NCBI GenBank assembly: GCA_963798985.1
Contig: CAWCVL010000002.1
Span: 171,389 to 235,388, forward strand
Length of the DNA: 64,000 nt
Direction: 5' to 3'
DNA from: JACCTU01 sp963798985
GTDB taxonomy: Bacteria; Actinomycetota; Thermoleophilia; Gaiellales; Gaiellaceae
Shown here piece after piece: positions 7,872 through 17,339 of the stretch; the first letter of the stretch is position 1, and every line of letters begins with the position of its first letter. The notes under the pieces are model-generated. The model worked only from the letters and a program-made list of their open reading frames with translations, did no database searches and had not been told where the DNA came from. The translations under genes were made by a program, and so were the position numbers.

Positions 7872-8724
7872 GATCCACATAGGCCCGGTTCGGGTCGCCC
7901 GAGAGTGGTACCGCGTCGGCCGCGAGCACGCGGCCGCCGAAGAGCACGCAGCGCACCCCCGCGGCGCGGCTGCGTCGCTGCACGACCGCGGGGGCCTTGC
8001 CCTCGAACGTCGTCCCGTCGACCGTCCCCTCGCCGGTCACGACGAGGTCGTAGCCAGTTGGGTCGAACCCGATCAGGTCGAGCACGAGCTCCGCGCCCGG
8101 CACGAGCTCGGCGCCGAGCGACGCCAGCGCTGCGCCCAAGCCGCCCCCCGCGCCCGAGCCGGCGACCGTGCCGTGCGGGTGTCCCGCGAACGCCCGCTCG
8201 AGCCGGGCGACGTCATCGGGCGTCGCTCCCTTCTGCGGGCCGAACAGCCTCGGAGCGTCGGCAAGCGTCGTCAGCACATCGCAGGCGACACGGGTCGGCA
8301 GCGGCAGCGCGTCCAGCACTTCCAGAAGTCCTGCCCCGGCGTCCATGTTCGCGGTGCCGCCGAGACCGACAACGAGCGTGCGTGCGCCGTCCACCTGCTC
8401 GATCAGCTCGCCGAGCCCGCGGCTCGAGGCGGCCCGCACGTCGAGGCGGTGCGGATCCAGCGGGATCGCCTGCGCGGCCTCGACGACGGCGGTGCCGTCC
8501 CCGAGCAACAACCACTCGGCCCGACGCTCGCGCCCGAAGGCGTCGCGCACGTCGGCGAAGCGGCGTTCCCCGTCGAGGACGTCGATCGTTCCCTCCCCGC
8601 CGTCCGCGACCGGCTGCTCGTCGCAGACGGCGCCCACCGATCGGAAGCCCTCCGCAAGCGCTGCGGCAGCCTCGCGCGCCGTCAGGACGCCCTTGAGGCT
8701 GTTAGGCGCTGCGAGCGCGCGCAG
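7825..8724 (-). CDS. glycerate kinase (GarK/GlxK family)
   Basis: This 299-residue enzyme phosphorylates D-glycerate with ATP. Family motifs appear in order: APNSLKGVLTA near the N-terminus, VADGGEGT (~51), GLGGTANMDAGAG (~120), FGPQKGAT and VVTGEGTVDGTTFEGKAP (~235). Proteins of this family start immediately before the L-R-A-L-A-A-P-N equivalent, which here is a CTG at 8724, three nt after a strong GAGGAGG. A TTG six codons earlier (8742) is the alternative. It overlaps the upstream flippase-like gene by 43 nt, suggesting coupled translation within the glycosyltransferase operon. Confidence 0.88.
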   Translation of the reverse strand: MRALAAPNSLKGVLTAREAAAALAEGFRSVGAVCDEQPVADGGEGTIDVLDGERRFADVRDAFGRERRAEWLLLGDGTAVVEAAQAIPLDPHRLDVRAASSRGLGELIEQVDGARTLVVGLGGTANMDAGAGLLEVLDALPLPTRVACDVLTTLADAPRLFGPQKGATPDDVARLERAFAGHPHGTVAGSGAGGGLGAALASLGAELVPGAELVLDLIGFDPTGYDLVVTGEGTVDGTTFEGKAPAVVQRRSRAAGVRCVLFGGRVLAADAVPLSGDPNRAYVDLSALGMRLGRGHATY

Positions 8725-9737
8725 GTTCCTCCTCGGTGACAACGCGAAGGTGTGGCTCGGCCGGGGTCCGGCATCTGCCTGAGCGTCGCGAACGAGATCC
8801 CCTCCCGCGCGAGGAACACGACCCCGACGCCGACGCCCACCGACATCTCGACGATCTGCAGACCGAGCCCGTACGCGAAGCCGGTCGTGTAGGGCACTCC
8901 GTAGGAGACGAGTGGCAGCGCGACCGCCGCCTGCAGCAGGCCGATGTTCCCCGGCCAGAGCGGGAAGATCGTCGCGATGTTCATCAGCACGAGCACGAGC
9001 CCCGCAGCGGGCAGCGGCGCGTCGATGTCGAACGCGCGCATCGCGACCCACACCGCGAGCAGCTGGAACAGCCAGCCGAGACACTGATAGAAGATTGCGA
9101 GTGCCGCGCGCGCTGGCGAGCGCAGCACATCCAGCCCTACCCGCGCCATCGCAAGCAGGCGCCGGAGGCGGCTGAGCTCGTCGGCGACCGGCTTGCGCAG
9201 CCGCGACGTGATCAGCGCGACGACGAGCAGGATGCCGCCGATCGCCGCGGCGATGGCGATGCTCGTCAGCGCCCAGTGCGGGATCTTCGCCGTGAGCAGC
9301 ACGTAGACGACGAGCAGCATCGCCGGGATCACGTCGAAGAGCCGGTGCGTGAACACCGTGCCGAGCAGCGTCGCCGTGTATCCGCGCCCGCGGGGCAGAC
9401 GGCGGGTCAGCACCGCGACGCGCGCGAGCTCACCGGTTCGCGCCGGCAGCACAGCGTTCGCGAGCAGGCCGATCCCGAACGCGGAGAAGATGCGCCCGAA
9501 CGGCGGCGAGTGCTCCCGCAGCGCCTCGTTCACGACCGTTCGCCACGCAAGCGCGCGCGCGACGACCGACAACAGGTTGAACCCGATCGCCGCCAAGATC
9601 CACCGCCACTCGACGAGCCGAAACGCGTCTGCGACCAACCCCCACTCGGGCCCGCGCCACCAGAGCATCACGATCGCGGCACCGAGTAGCGCGAGCACGA
9701 ACGCCGCGCGTGACCACGTGCTGTACAGAACCCTCAC
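8682..9737 (-). CDS. flippase-like membrane protein (LPG synthase TM/UPF0104 family)
   Basis: This 351-residue integral membrane protein has about eight hydrophobic segments and the family hallmarks SVVARALAWR, FGIGLLANAVLPARTGELARV and LWPGNIGLLQAA. Related domains form the membrane part of lysyl-phosphatidylglycerol synthases and are often called flippase-like. The GTG start overlaps the stop of the upstream glycosyltransferase by 4 nt (GTGA). The neighbour suggests a role in moving or making a glycolipid. The C-terminal ~25 residues are polar and overlap the glycerate kinase start. Confidence 0.82.
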   Translation of the reverse strand: MRVLYSTWSRAAFVLALLGAAIVMLWWRGPEWGLVADAFRLVEWRWILAAIGFNLLSVVARALAWRTVVNEALREHSPPFGRIFSAFGIGLLANAVLPARTGELARVAVLTRRLPRGRGYTATLLGTVFTHRLFDVIPAMLLVVYVLLTAKIPHWALTSIAIAAAIGGILLVVALITSRLRKPVADELSRLRRLLAMARVGLDVLRSPARAALAIFYQCLGWLFQLLAVWVAMRAFDIDAPLPAAGLVLVLMNIATIFPLWPGNIGLLQAAVALPLVSYGVPYTTGFAYGLGLQIVEMSVGVGVGVVFLAREGISFATLRQMPDPGRATPSRCHRGGTCARSQRLTASRAS

Positions 9738-10877
9738 GCGCGCGCTCCGACCCGAGCCTGTCCGGTGACGAGCTCGTAGACGCCGGCGAGCCGCGTCGCG
9801 ATCGTCTCCCAGCCGTACTCCGCCTGCGCAAGCTCTCGCGCAGCTGCACCCATCGCCTGACGACGCGGCTCGTCCTCGACGATCGCCACGAGCGCCTGTG
9901 CGAGCGACGCCGGATCGCCGGGCGGAACGGTGAGACTCGTCTCGCGCGTCGCGACGTCGCGGTAGCCGGGGATGTCCGACGCGACGACGGGGAGTGCGCA
10001 CGCGAATGCGCGCGTGAGCACCATGCCGAAGCTCTCGCCGCCGATCGACGGCGCGGCGAGCGCCTTCGCCGTCAGCAGCTCCGCGGTCAGCTCGTCCTGG
10101 CTGAGGAAACCGAGCACGTCGATGCCCTCGGAGGACACGCCGAGCCGCCGCTGGAGCAGCCCGACGGCCAAGGGGTCGGCGCCGATCAGCCGCAGCCTCG
10201 CTCCGGTCGCGGCGTGCACCGTCGGCCACGCGCGCAGCAGCACCTGCAGCCCCTTGCGCGACTCGTGCCGGCCGACGAACACGATCCGGTGCTCGCGGTT
10301 GCCGGGGTCGGCCTCAGCCGGGATCAGCACGCCGTTCGGCACGACGTCGTAGGCGCCCGGAAGCCAGCGCGCCGCGGAGTCGCGCGCCTGCTCGGAGACC
10401 GCGATCCGGTGGTCGATCCGGTCCATCAGCGCGCCCCAGAAGTACAGCGCGTAGCGCATCCAGCCGAGCTCGCCCGACGCGTGGAACGTGGCGACGACCG
10501 GGCACCGCGCGAACGAGAGCACGGCGACGCAGATCGCAGGCGTCATCGGCTCGTGGAGGTGCAGGACATCGAAGCGTTCACGCTCGAGCACCCGCTTGAT
10601 TCTCGGGATCGTGCGCGGGCTGAGCGCGAGGTTCGGCAGCGAGCCGTTCGCCGGAACGATGACCGAGCGGCCCACAGGGATCACGTCCGGCGGCGGGTTG
10701 CCGTGCCGCCCGAGCCTCGGATGGAGCGACGCGCGTGAAGCTGCCGGGCGGGTCGTTGCCGATGATCGTGCGCACGTCGTGGCCGAGCCCCCGCAGGGCC
10801 TCCGACTGGAGCTCGGCGTGCTCCACCACCGCACCCCAGAACGACCAGGAGTACGGGACGACGATCCCGACCTTCAC
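9734..10877 (-). CDS. GT4 glycosyltransferase (PimA-like), frameshifted near N-terminus
   Basis: This is a GT-B glycosyltransferase of ~380 residues. The N-terminal MKVGIVVPYSWSFWGAVVEH is in one frame. The rest (HPRLGRHGNPPPDVIPVG onward, with FVGRHESRKGLQVLLRAW and the donor-site ESFGMVLTRAFACALPVVAS) is in another. Removing one G from the GCGCGCG-like run near 10728-10735 joins them. The start is GTG at 10877, with TATGCT (10889-10884, reverse strand) 6 nt upstream: leaderless. It resembles mannosyltransferases acting on phosphatidyl-inositol, and the next gene is flippase-like. A sequencing indel is more likely than a true pseudogene, because codon use and motifs are intact. Confidence 0.8.
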
Positions 10878-11003
10878 GCGGCCAGCATAGAACGTGGCCG
10901 GAGAGGTCCTGGGTAGCCGGAGCCGACGGGTGCCGCAGTAACCGTCGTCCCCATACCCGCCGGCTCCCTGAGGAGATTCGGCAGGCTGGGGAGATCGGTT
11001 TTC

Positions 11004-11201
11004 CTAGCTCGCGAGCTCGGCGAAAAGCCCAGCGAGGAGCGGCATGAGCGCGATCCAGGTCGTCCGGCGTGGCGTGGGTTGCTCGAGCGCGGGCGCAGCA
11101 AAGGCAACCCGCATGAGTTCCCTGCGGTCGGCCACCCAACGAGGACTGCGCCTCAGGTGGGCGAGAAGACCGGTGCCGAAATCCGACTCGTCGTGCTCCA
11201 T
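11004..11201 (-). CDS. possible small protein with hydrophobic C-terminus
   Basis: This 65-residue ORF reads MEHDESDFGTGLLAHLRRSP at the start, continues WVADRRELMR, and ends in a hydrophobic stretch (WIALMPLLAGLFAELAS). Its acidic start, internal Trp/Arg pattern and hydrophobic end look more protein-like than nearby random frames. However, no Shine-Dalgarno or clear -10 precedes it. It would be transcribed away from the adenosine deaminase gene. The rest of 10890-11290 shows no other gene. Confidence 0.35.
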   Translation of the reverse strand: MEHDESDFGTGLLAHLRRSPRWVADRRELMRVAFAAPALEQPTPRRTTWIALMPLLAGLFAELAS

Positions 11202-11302
11202 GCCCCTGATATCGGAAACAACCTCGAAAGAGTGGTGCTCGCAAATGGGTGATTGGCCTCACCCAAAACGAGGGGATCGGAGTCCGGCAATACACTCGAT
11301 CC

Positions 11303-12319
11303 GTGTTCGACGAGGGCCTGGCCGAGCTCCACACCCACCTCGGAGGCTCGGTTGCCTCCGAGATCCTGTGGAGCCTGGCCCACGAGCAGGGGATCGCCCT
11401 GCCGGTCAAGGACTACTGGGAGTTCGAGCGGCTCGTCACGGTCAGCGACCCGCGCGGGGTGCCGAACCTGGACGCCCTCGATCAGATCTACCACTGGACG
11501 GAGCTGATCCAGTCCTCGCCGATCGCGGTCGAGCGCTCGGTGCACGCGGCAATCGGCGGCGCTTACCGCTCGCAGCACATCACGACGCTCGAGCTCCGCT
11601 TCAACCCGATGAAGCGAAACCGCGGCGGCGAGCGCGACCTCGACCACATCATCCTCGCCGCGATCCGCGGGCTCGACCTCGCGTCGATCGAGTACCCGCA
11701 GGTGCGCGCGGGGCTGATCCTGATGATGGACCGGACGTTCGACGCGCGCCTGAACGAGATCATCGTCGAGAAGGCGATCAAGTGGGCGCCGCGCGGCGTG
11801 GTCGGAGTCGACATCGCAGGCCCGCGCCCCGGCGGCGGGCGCTACGACTACACGCAGGTCGCGCCGATGGTCGAGACCGCGCGCGGGGCCGGGCTCGGCG
11901 TGACGATCCACGTCGGCGAGGAGGGCGGCGACATGGGGCGCGAGGAGATCGCCGAGGTCGTCGAAGCGCTGCGCCCCGACCGGATCGGCCACGGCATCCT
12001 CGCCGCCGGCGACCCGGAGCTGATGGCGGCGATCCGCGAGCGCGAGATCGTGCTCGAGATCTGCCCGACGTCGAACCTGCTGACGAAGGCGCTGCCCGAC
12101 GAGGACGCGGTGCGCGAGACGTTCCGGCGCTTCGTCGAGCACGGCGTGGCGTTCACGATCGCCACGGACGGGCCGGAGATGATGCGGACGCACCTACGCG
12201 ACGAGTTCGAGCTGTTGTTGCGGATCGGCGCGCTCGACGAGGACGAGGCGCGCGAGGCGAACGCCCGCGGGCACGTGTCGGCGTTCATCGGCGGTCGCCG
12301 AGTTCCCGAGCGGGCGTAA
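11303..12319 (+). CDS. adenosine deaminase family protein
   Basis: This 338-residue metallo-dependent amidohydrolase deaminates adenosine to inosine, or a related purine. The zinc ligands H-x-H are in ELHTHLGGS (residues 6-14). HVGEE carries the catalytic His/Glu region, RIGHG follows, then EICPTSN and IATDGPEMM with the metal-binding Asp. The start is placed at GTG 11303, because TACACT at 11291-11296 lies 6 nt upstream and the metal motif then begins at residue 8, as is usual. A GTG at 11249 would add 18 residues without similarity. Confidence 0.87.
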   Translation: MFDEGLAELHTHLGGSVASEILWSLAHEQGIALPVKDYWEFERLVTVSDPRGVPNLDALDQIYHWTELIQSSPIAVERSVHAAIGGAYRSQHITTLELRFNPMKRNRGGERDLDHIILAAIRGLDLASIEYPQVRAGLILMMDRTFDARLNEIIVEKAIKWAPRGVVGVDIAGPRPGGGRYDYTQVAPMVETARGAGLGVTIHVGEEGGDMGREEIAEVVEALRPDRIGHGILAAGDPELMAAIREREIVLEICPTSNLLTKALPDEDAVRETFRRFVEHGVAFTIATDGPEMMRTHLRDEFELLLRIGALDEDEAREANARGHVSAFIGGRRVPERA

Positions 12320-12381
12320 CCGCTCGAAGATACGCCTTTCGGACAATGGTCGTGCCACCGGCGAGGTGGCAAGCTCGCCGC

Positions 12382-12645
12382 ATGTCGCCAGTCCTCAAGG
12401 ATCAGCAGTTCGGCCTGACGAATCGTCAGCGCCAGGTCGTCGCACTGATCGCAGCGGGCTGCTCGAACGACGAGGTCGGCGCGCAACTCGGCATTTCCCC
12501 GAGGACCGCGAAAGCGCACTGCGACGTGCTCCGGCAGAAGCTCGGAGTCCCTCGCCGTCGTCAGATCCCGGCCGCGTTCCGCACACTGACGGGCGAGGAC
12601 CCGCTCGCACACGACCTCGGCGCGGAAGGACGCGTCGGGGGCTGA
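12382..12645 (+). CDS. LuxR-type helix-turn-helix protein
   Basis: This 87-residue stand-alone GerE/LuxR DNA-binding domain has LTNRQRQVVALIAAGCSNDEV at residues ~10-30, then GISPRTAKAHCDVLRQKLGV. No receiver or sensor domain is present. The first ATG of the domain is used; an ATG 12 codons upstream (12346) is possible. It lies directly before the MalT-like regulator, separated by a strong hairpin, and may regulate it or share its targets. Confidence 0.75.
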   Translation: MSPVLKDQQFGLTNRQRQVVALIAAGCSNDEVGAQLGISPRTAKAHCDVLRQKLGVPRRRQIPAAFRTLTGEDPLAHDLGAEGRVGG

Positions 12646-12651
12646 CGGCAA

Positions 12652-12685
12652 GGTGCCCGCGGCGGGCGGCCGACCCGCGGGCACC
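12652..12685 (+). terminator. hairpin after LuxR-type gene
   Basis: An 11-bp perfect inverted repeat, GGTGCCCGCGG (12652-12662) and CCGCGGGCACC (12675-12685), starts 7 nt after the stop codon, with a 12-nt loop. No U-tract follows, as is usual for actinobacterial terminators. Confidence 0.6.
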
Positions 12686-12776
12686 GCTCTCTCACCAAGT
12701 GACAACCCGCGCAAGGCGCGGTAGGGTCAAAAAGCGGGATTGCAGCCCCCGCGAACCGACGCGAGAGGGCACGGGT

Positions 12777-15299
12777 TTGGCTGAACAACGCCGCCACATC
12801 GTCAAGCGTCCGCGGCTCACAAGGCTGTTGGACGAATCAGAAGCGCGGATCATCCTGCTTGTGGCGCCCGCGGGCTACGGGAAGACCACCCTCACCCGCG
12901 ACTGGGTCTCAGATCTCTCTGGGCCGCGGGTGGCCTGGTACCGGGCGGAGTCAGCGGCCGCCGACTCAGCAGCTCTTGCCGCCGGTCTCGCCGAAGCGCT
13001 GAGCAAGGCCACGGGCGGATCGAAACAGAGGCTGATTGCAAGGTTGTCGAGCGGTGGCCCGGTTCCCGAACCCGTGGGCTTGGCGAAGTTGGTCACCGAG
13101 GTAATCGGTGGATCCCCTGACGACGTGCTGCTCGTCATCGACGACTACAACAGCGCATCGAGTCCCGAAGCCGAGCAACTAGTAGACGAGATGGCTCGCA
13201 TCGCGCACTTCCGTCTCGTCATAACGACTCGAACCCGTCCGTCGTGGGCTACGGCACGACGCTTGCTCTACGGCGAGATCTATGAACTCGGCCGCGAGAT
13301 GCTCGCAATGGATCAAGAGGAAGCCGCACGCGTCCTCGCTCGCAACGGTCAGCGACCACTCCCCGGGCTGGTCGCCCTTGCAGCAGGCTGGCCAGCCGTC
13401 ATCGGGCTGGCGGCCGCGTCGGGGTCTGTTGACGTGCCAGAGCACGTTCTTGCGGACACGCTCTACGAGTTCTTCGCGCAAGAAGTCGTTCAATCTCTTC
13501 CGGCCGCTGCCCGTGCCGCGCTCCACGCGCTAGGGCTTGCGCCGACTATTACTCCACGAGTTGTCGATGCTCTACTCGAGGGCAATGCAGAAGCGGTACT
13601 CGGCTCGGCGGTAGCGGCTGGAGTGTTGTCAGCAGAGGAAAGCGGCAACTACTACATTCATCCACTCTTTCGAGAGTTTCTTCTGCGTGATCGGGATGGC
13701 CTGAACTCGGACGAGCTCGCGCATGATGCACGCCTAGTCGCTGAGGCGTTGGCGAGGGACGGGGAGTGGGATGCCGCCTTCGACGTTGCGCGCCGCACAT
13801 CCCTCGCCGACGTGATCGCGAAGTTGTTCGAGGCTGCAGGCACGGAGCTGTTGCTAGCCGGTCGGATCACCTCGCTCAAGGCATGGGTTGAACAGGCGCA
13901 TGACTTGCGGATCACATCGCCCCACATCGATCTCGTCGCGGCTGAGGTGGCATTCCGCACCGGGGAACCCGCAGCCGCCGAAACCCTGGCGCTTCGCGCC
14001 GCACGTCGCTCCACGCATGACGCGACTACTCAGCGAGCATTGGTCCGTGCCGCGCGCGCAGCGACTTTCGATGACCGACCGCAGGTGGGAGCGGATCACG
14101 CCATGCGCGCGTGTGAACTTGCAAGAGACGACGCCTCGCTCCGCGCCGCGCTGTACGCACGATTCTTGGCCGAAGTGGAACTTGAAAACCCAGAAGCCAC
14201 CCAATACCTGGACGCCTTCGCTGCTACTGACCTCAGTCCAGATGACATGCTGAGGCTCGGTGGCGGTCGCTTGTTCCATGCCCATCGGTTGGGCCCGCTC
14301 TATCCGTGTATCGATGAGACTCGGCCGCTTGAGATTCTGCTCTCGAGTGCGTCTGACCCGTTCATAGCCTCGTCGTACCTGACGACGCGTGCACGCGCTC
14401 TGTTCAGCGCCGCTGAGTACTCCGAAGCCTGGGGCGCTATCGAACAGGCGCTTGACGAGGCCCGGCGTTCCCACCTCGAGTTTGCGATCCCACACATTCT
14501 CGCAGCTAAGGCGCACACCGCCACTGCCTTGAATCGCAACAGCGAGTTCCGCCGACTGATGGCGGAGCTCGAGATCACGGCGAGATCTAGCGCTCACCTT
14601 GTCGCTAACACAGCTCTCCTGCGCGCCCAAGCGCACCTAGTGAGCCAGCGATACACCGCGGCTTTGCAGGTACTACGAGAGGCACCTATTCCTGCCGACC
14701 GTGGTACTCACGCCGAACTGCTCGCCTATCTCGCTCTCACTCTCTCCTTGCTAGAGCATTCCCAGGAGGCCGCGCTGTACGCGCACCAAGCTGTTGAACT
14801 CTCGCGGAGCGCAGAACCGCGGGTTGTCGTCGGGCTCGTCAATGTCGTGATTGCCTCGAACCAGGGCTCTTCGCTTGGCAGCGAACTCTCTTCCGCGATC
14901 AAGCTCGTCGGGGCAACCGGCTTCGTCGACCCGATTGTTACGCTCTTTCGCGCATGTCCTAAGTTCGCTCCTCAGATCGCTTCATTCGTTAGGACCGACC
15001 TCAATGCCACTGCCATTCGACCGAAGATTGAGCGGTGGGCAAGGCAGGTGTCCAAACGGACTGGCAGCCTGACTGCACGCGAGGCCGAGGTCCTAGAACT
15101 CGTCGCGGGCGGCGGTTCGAATCGCGAGATCGCCCAACGGCTCTTCATCAGTGAGCCGACGGTAAAGGTTCACTTAAGGCACATCTACGAGAAGCTCGGC
15201 GTTCGCAATCGTGCTGAAGCTTCAGCACGCGCCGTACGGAACTCTTACGCCGCGACCTCAACCGAGGTCGGGGACTCCGAATCGGCCTGGACCGCCTGA
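12777..15299 (+). CDS. MalT/LuxR-family ATP-binding transcriptional regulator
   Basis: This 840-residue regulator starts at TTG, with GAGAGGGC about 10 nt upstream. The P-loop APAGYGKTT is at residue ~27, and LLVIDDYNSA is a Walker-B-like stretch near 118. A long helical TPR-like middle region (~370-760) follows. The C-terminal LuxR domain reads LTAREAEVLELVAGGGSNREI then AQRLFISEPTVKVHLRHIY. This is the STAND-type MalT architecture: signal binding drives ATP-dependent oligomerisation and DNA binding. The inducer is unknown. The DNA looks less GC-rich and less codon-biased than the neighbours, which may indicate transfer. Its 3' end overlaps the convergent HD-GYP gene by 55 nt. Confidence 0.85.
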   Translation: MAEQRRHIVKRPRLTRLLDESEARIILLVAPAGYGKTTLTRDWVSDLSGPRVAWYRAESAAADSAALAAGLAEALSKATGGSKQRLIARLSSGGPVPEPVGLAKLVTEVIGGSPDDVLLVIDDYNSASSPEAEQLVDEMARIAHFRLVITTRTRPSWATARRLLYGEIYELGREMLAMDQEEAARVLARNGQRPLPGLVALAAGWPAVIGLAAASGSVDVPEHVLADTLYEFFAQEVVQSLPAAARAALHALGLAPTITPRVVDALLEGNAEAVLGSAVAAGVLSAEESGNYYIHPLFREFLLRDRDGLNSDELAHDARLVAEALARDGEWDAAFDVARRTSLADVIAKLFEAAGTELLLAGRITSLKAWVEQAHDLRITSPHIDLVAAEVAFRTGEPAAAETLALRAARRSTHDATTQRALVRAARAATFDDRPQVGADHAMRACELARDDASLRAALYARFLAEVELENPEATQYLDAFAATDLSPDDMLRLGGGRLFHAHRLGPLYPCIDETRPLEILLSSASDPFIASSYLTTRARALFSAAEYSEAWGAIEQALDEARRSHLEFAIPHILAAKAHTATALNRNSEFRRLMAELEITARSSAHLVANTALLRAQAHLVSQRYTAALQVLREAPIPADRGTHAELLAYLALTLSLLEHSQEAALYAHQAVELSRSAEPRVVVGLVNVVIASNQGSSLGSELSSAIKLVGATGFVDPIVTLFRACPKFAPQIASFVRTDLNATAIRPKIERWARQVSKRTGSLTAREAEVLELVAGGGSNREIAQRLFISEPTVKVHLRHIYEKLGVRNRAEASARAVRNSYAATSTEVGDSESAWTA

Positions 15300-16087
15300 C
15301 TGCCAAACGTAAAGTCCGGAGCGGTCCCAAGCCGGTACGGCTCATCAGCTGATGCAAGAATCGCCTCGAACGCTGCCACCACTGATGTATCGAACTGACT
15401 CTCTACCGCCTGCGCAAGCCTGAGACGCGCAACCCGACTCGGCATCGCATCGCGATATGGCCGATCGGATGTCATCGCGTTGTACGCATCCGCGACCGAG
15501 ATGATGCGCGAGACAAGTGGCGTGTTCGCCCCCACGAGTTTGTCCGGATACCCCTGGCCGTCGACACGCTCGTGATGATGGCGCACGATAGACGCGATCT
15601 CAGCGTAGTCGTCGACGTTCGCGAGGATCCGCTCACCGATCTCACTGTGCGCCTCCATCAGACGTCGCTCTTCAAGAGTTAGTGGCCCTTCCTTTTCGAG
15701 GAGCCCCGGAGGGAGTCCGATCTTCCCGATGTCGTGTACAAGGCCGGCGAGGTGACACTTGCGTTGATCCTCCTCGCTCAGTCCCATTCGCCGGGCAATG
15801 TCACGCGAGTAGATCGCAACGGCCGCCGAGTGGCCGGCTGTATACCTGTCTCGCGCGTCAAGGGTCGCAACCAGCGCGGTCGCGAAGGACAGATTGGCGC
15901 GCTCGAGTCGCTCGTTCGCTCCGACTAGCTCTTCTGCCAACTGCCGTTGCTCCTGGTAAAGGACGAAGAGGCGCTGCGCAGCAATTGCGGGGACGAAGAA
16001 CAGCAAGGCAGTCCACGCAGACACTTGCTCGTAGCCGTACGCGAGGACAGCAATAACAGGTGTGAACAGAGGGATGGTCGCTACCAA
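15245..16087 (-). CDS. HD-GYP domain phosphodiesterase (C-terminal reading frame)
   Basis: The 280-residue open frame carries the last two membrane segments and a complete HD-GYP domain: GHSAAVAIYSRDIARRMGL, VHDIGKIGLP (the HD pair) and HHHERVDGQGYP (the GYP motif). HD-GYP proteins hydrolyse cyclic di-GMP or related signals at a di-iron site. The apparent start is artificial. The upstream membrane region continues in another frame (see 16088-16655), and removal of one G near 16088 joins them into T-R-L-L-V-A-T-I-P-L. The full protein would be about 460 residues with an N-terminal multi-pass sensor. Confidence 0.85.
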   Translation of the reverse strand: MVATIPLFTPVIAVLAYGYEQVSAWTALLFFVPAIAAQRLFVLYQEQRQLAEELVGANERLERANLSFATALVATLDARDRYTAGHSAAVAIYSRDIARRMGLSEEDQRKCHLAGLVHDIGKIGLPPGLLEKEGPLTLEERRLMEAHSEIGERILANVDDYAEIASIVRHHHERVDGQGYPDKLVGANTPLVSRIISVADAYNAMTSDRPYRDAMPSRVARLRLAQAVESQFDTSVVAAFEAILASADEPYRLGTAPDFTFGSQAVQADSESPTSVEVAA

Positions 16088-16655
16088 GCAGTCTCGTCAT
16101 CGCCTGAAGCGTCGCGGTGATTGATCCCGACTTTCGAATCGCAAGGGTTCCTGCGGCAACTGCAGCGTCAGTGACTGCTTCGACCACCCCAGCAACCGCA
16201 ACTGCGACCAGTAGTTGCCCAAAGGTTGGTTCATAGGCAAGTAGTGACTGTGCCGCAAGCCCGGCCAACCCGCCGGCAAGAACCCTCGTCGATGTCCAGA
16301 TGAGCCATCGCTCGTACGGCGGGCGGAACTCCGAGACCAGAGCGGCCGCTCCAACGGCCATCGCCGCGAAGGGCCCGTAGACCACCGCGGCGAAGAGAAC
16401 CGGCATCACCGATACCGACATCTCAAGATTGGTCGTGAGGCGAACGCTCTGTTTCTCCGCCATCCAAGCGACGAAGGCCAGCGCGCCGACAGCAAGCAGG
16501 GGGAATGACCCGCCCGCCCCCTGCTGCGGCGAGGCCCAACGCTAGAGCGATGGCGCCCACCGTAAGGGCAAGGGCGTACGCCTCGATAGCGACTGGGCGG
16601 CGAAAGCCTGTCCCAACCAGCCGAATTGGCTTTTGAATATCGAGTCTCGTACATG
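16088..16655 (-). pseudogene. N-terminal membrane part of the HD-GYP protein, frameshifted
   Basis: The frame ending near 16088 encodes MAEKQSVRLTTNLEMSVSVM and further hydrophobic helices (FAAMAVGAAALVSEFRPPYE, then FGQLLVAVAVAGVVEAVTDA), which precede the HD-GYP half. Further upstream, an extra C in the C-run near 16500-16505 separates A-V-G-A-L-A-F-V-A-W from the preceding V-G-A-I-A-L-A-L-G-L-A-A-A. So two single-base insertions split one gene. The true start codon is not clear: no good start is seen upstream in the correct frame, and a third indel is possible. Confidence 0.6.
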
Positions 16656-16961
16656 GCCGCGACCTCTTGAATCTGCGAGTCGAACATGCGTAAACTTGCC
16701 GTGCCGTCAGTCCCCCGAACCGGAGGGTCCTTGTGACTCAACTTCGGAACCGTCTCATTGCGCTGCTCCCGCTGCTCGCTGCAGTGGGCGGAGCTTCCAA
16801 GGTCTGGTAGAGCCCGCGTAGCCTCGTTTGTCCACAGGCATTGGGCATCCCTCTGTTGAGGGATTTCCACAGACTGGGGACAACAGAGGAAGATCCGCGT
16901 AAGGCTTTAGGCCCCGGTTGCCCAGGTACGTGGGGCGGCCGGCTGCGGCCTGTCTAGAGCG
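16656..16961. other. intergenic region without a recognised gene
   Basis: About 300 nt lie between the HD-GYP N-terminal fragment and the LuxR-type gene at 16962. Open frames here have no protein-like composition. The stretch includes short repeats of a GGGATTTCCACAG / CTGGGGACAAC type, but I find no convincing operator, RNA or terminator. Confidence 0.4.
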
Positions 16962-17294
16962 CTAGCCGATGATGCCGCGGCGAAAGCCGACGGCGACCGC
17001 GTGGGCCCGCGAGCGCGACTGGAGCTTGGCCAGCAGGTGCCGGACGTGGCTCTTGACCGTCTCCTCGGAGAGGAAGAGCCGCTCGCCGATCTCGCGGTTC
17101 ACGAGGCCGTCGGAGATGAGCTGGAGCACCTCGACCTCACGCATCGTCGGCTCCTGCTCGAGCTCCCGGAGGGGGGCACTGAAGGGGATCACCTCGGCGG
17201 AGTCGCCGTTCTTCCGCCGCGAGGCCAGCTCGTCGAAACGACGAGTGTGGTCCGCGTAGCGGTTCAGGATCTCCCTGCGCTCTGCAGCGTCCAT
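16962..17294 (-). CDS. LuxR-type DNA-binding protein
   Basis: This 110-residue protein has a charged N-terminal ~45 residues and a GerE/LuxR domain: PTMREVEVLQLISDGLVNRE followed by RLFLSEETVKSHVRHLLAKL. No phospho-receiver domain is present, so it is a small stand-alone regulator. It lies downstream of, and on the same strand as, the broken oligopeptide operon, 45 nt after oppF. A small inverted repeat (CCCTCTTTAGAGGG, 17326-17339) sits between them. Confidence 0.8.
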   Translation of the reverse strand: MDAAERREILNRYADHTRRFDELASRRKNGDSAEVIPFSAPLRELEQEPTMREVEVLQLISDGLVNREIGERLFLSEETVKSHVRHLLAKLQSRSRAHAVAVGFRRGIIG

Positions 17295-17339
17295 CGCTCA
17301 CCACGTATCGGCCACCCTCCAGCCCCTCTTTAGAGGGAG

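Noticed and set aside
10874..11107. 77-codon reverse ORF whose stop overlaps the glycosyltransferase GTG
   Set aside because: The TATGCT box 6 nt before that GTG lies inside it, and the composition is Pro/Arg/Ser-rich and not protein-like.
12366..12776. N-terminal extension of the MalT-like gene
   Set aside because: It overlaps the LuxR-type gene and a terminator. The real protein begins at the TTG with a Shine-Dalgarno just before the K-R-P-R-L-T region.
15858..16087. C-terminal tail of the membrane frame (Cys/Arg-rich) beyond the HD-GYP junction
   Set aside because: It is a frameshift artefact; the correct continuation is the HD-GYP frame.
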